Below, piece by piece: positions 5,567 to 6,046 of a stretch of DNA of 6,046 nt. A model generated the notes under the pieces. It was not told where the DNA came from. It ran no database searches and saw only the letters and a program-made list of their open reading frames with translations. Origin of the DNA: Anaerolineae bacterium. Its GTDB lineage: Bacteria > Chloroflexota > Anaerolineae > SSC4 > Amarolineaceae. Both the position numbers and the translations under genes were made by a program. The DNA is taken from contig CP059258.1 in the NCBI GenBank assembly GCA_013693795.1, positions 4,659,248-4,665,293 on the forward strand, in the 5' to 3' direction. Within the stretch, counting starts at the first letter, position 1; each line of letters starts with the position of its first letter.

Positions 5567-6046
5567 TTATTCGTCCACCAGTTCCCGCTTGAGGATCTTG
5601 CCCGTTGCGGTCATGGGCAGGGTCGTCCGGAACTCGATATAGCGCGGGTACTTGTAGGCTGCCAGGCCGACCTTGGCAAACTCCATCATCTCGTCCACGG
5701 TCGCGGACTCGTTCGGCTTGAGCACGATGTAGGCCTTGATCTCCTCGCCCAGCTTGGAATCGGGCACGCCCTTGACAGCTACCAGCGAGACCTTGGGGTG
5801 GGTCATGAAGTACTCTTCCAATTCACGCGGGTAGACGTTAAAACCGCCGCGGATAATCATCTCCTTCAGCCGGTCGACGATGTAGAAGTAGCCCTCCTCG
5901 TCGGTCTTGCCCATGTCGCCGCTGTGGAACCAGTCGTTGCGAATCACTTCAGCCGTGGCCTGCGGCTTCTTGTAGTAGCCCTTCATCAGTTGATGACCGC
6001 GGATCGCTACCTCGCCCACTTCACCGGGGGCAGGGGGTATGATTCT
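5567..6046 (-). CDS. Acyl-CoA synthetase (AMP-forming ligase), C-terminal third, 5' end outside window
   Basis: The frame is open from the window edge (6046) to TAA at 5569-5567, giving 159 visible residues with no frame break. Family members activate a carboxylic acid with ATP to an acyl-AMP and transfer it to CoA. Landmarks in the visible part: GEVAIRGHQLMKGYYKKPQA at 11-30; HSGD at 41-44 (ATP-ribose-binding aspartate region); the hinge and A8 motif DRLKEMIIRGGFNVYPRELE at 58-77; and PMTATGKILKREL at 144-156, where Lys150 is the conserved catalytic lysine. The usual length is 500-560 aa, so about two thirds is missing, including the AMP-binding P-loop. The sequence style fits long- or medium-chain fatty acyl-CoA ligases, but the acyl-binding pocket is out of view, so substrate is undetermined. 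Other ANL-family ligases cannot be excluded. It converges on the repeat block. Confidence 0.92.
   Translation of the reverse strand, partial: RIIPPAPGEVGEVAIRGHQLMKGYYKKPQATAEVIRNDWFHSGDMGKTDEEGYFYIVDRLKEMIIRGGFNVYPRELEEYFMTHPKVSLVAVKGVPDSKLGEEIKAYIVLKPNESATVDEMMEFAKVGLAAYKYPRYIEFRTTLPMTATGKILKRELVDE

Noticed and set aside
3709..5642. Plus-strand open frames that start inside the array tail and read through the 154-bp elements
   Set aside because: They recur with each repeat copy, begin at the ATG of the array palindrome flank, have no ribosome binding site and show no recognisable protein.

Overview
The window looks like a fragment of a GC-rich bacterial chromosome. The style of its CHAT-domain proteins, together with dense short palindromic repeats, is reminiscent of Chloroflexota. 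That placement is inference from protein style only; there is no rRNA or marker gene to confirm it.

Left third (1-2975, + strand): a compact same-strand gene row. It holds the last ~70 residues of one CHAT-domain (caspase-like) protein (1-217), a second, nearly complete CHAT protein (230-2199), a small helical protein (about 2257-2534), and a small two-helix membrane protein whose ATG overlaps the previous stop (2531 onward). Shine-Dalgarno-like sequences sit at the right distance before three of the four starts. Every one of these genes is cut by single-base frame changes, about 18 in 3 kb. The protein reads on almost without internal stops once the frame is corrected. This is either very recent decay or, more likely, indel errors in the sequence.

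Middle (3035-5478): no convincing gene. A 66-bp palindrome flanked by TTA on both sides is followed by a higher-order repeat. Five direct copies of a 154-bp element with terminal inverted repeats, each flanked by TA on both sides, alternate with four blocks. Each block holds a 133-136-bp hairpin-rich segment, a tandem array of 50-bp units (6, 5, 1 and 6 full units plus a terminal part-unit), and a constant 19-20-bp tail. Each 50-bp unit divides exactly into a 17-nt hairpin, a 12-nt linker and a 21-nt hairpin. Long open frames on the minus strand here are artefacts of a stop-free repeat.

Right end (5567-6046, - strand): the intact C-terminal third of an acyl-CoA synthetase (AMP-forming ligase), running off the window edge. 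It converges on the repeat block, and a 26-nt hairpin lies just past its stop.

How they may work together: the CHAT proteins and the membrane protein could form one operon in which a CHAT protease acts together with a membrane component. That is a hypothesis from gene order. The acyl-CoA synthetase is metabolic and probably unrelated. The repeat block separates the two.
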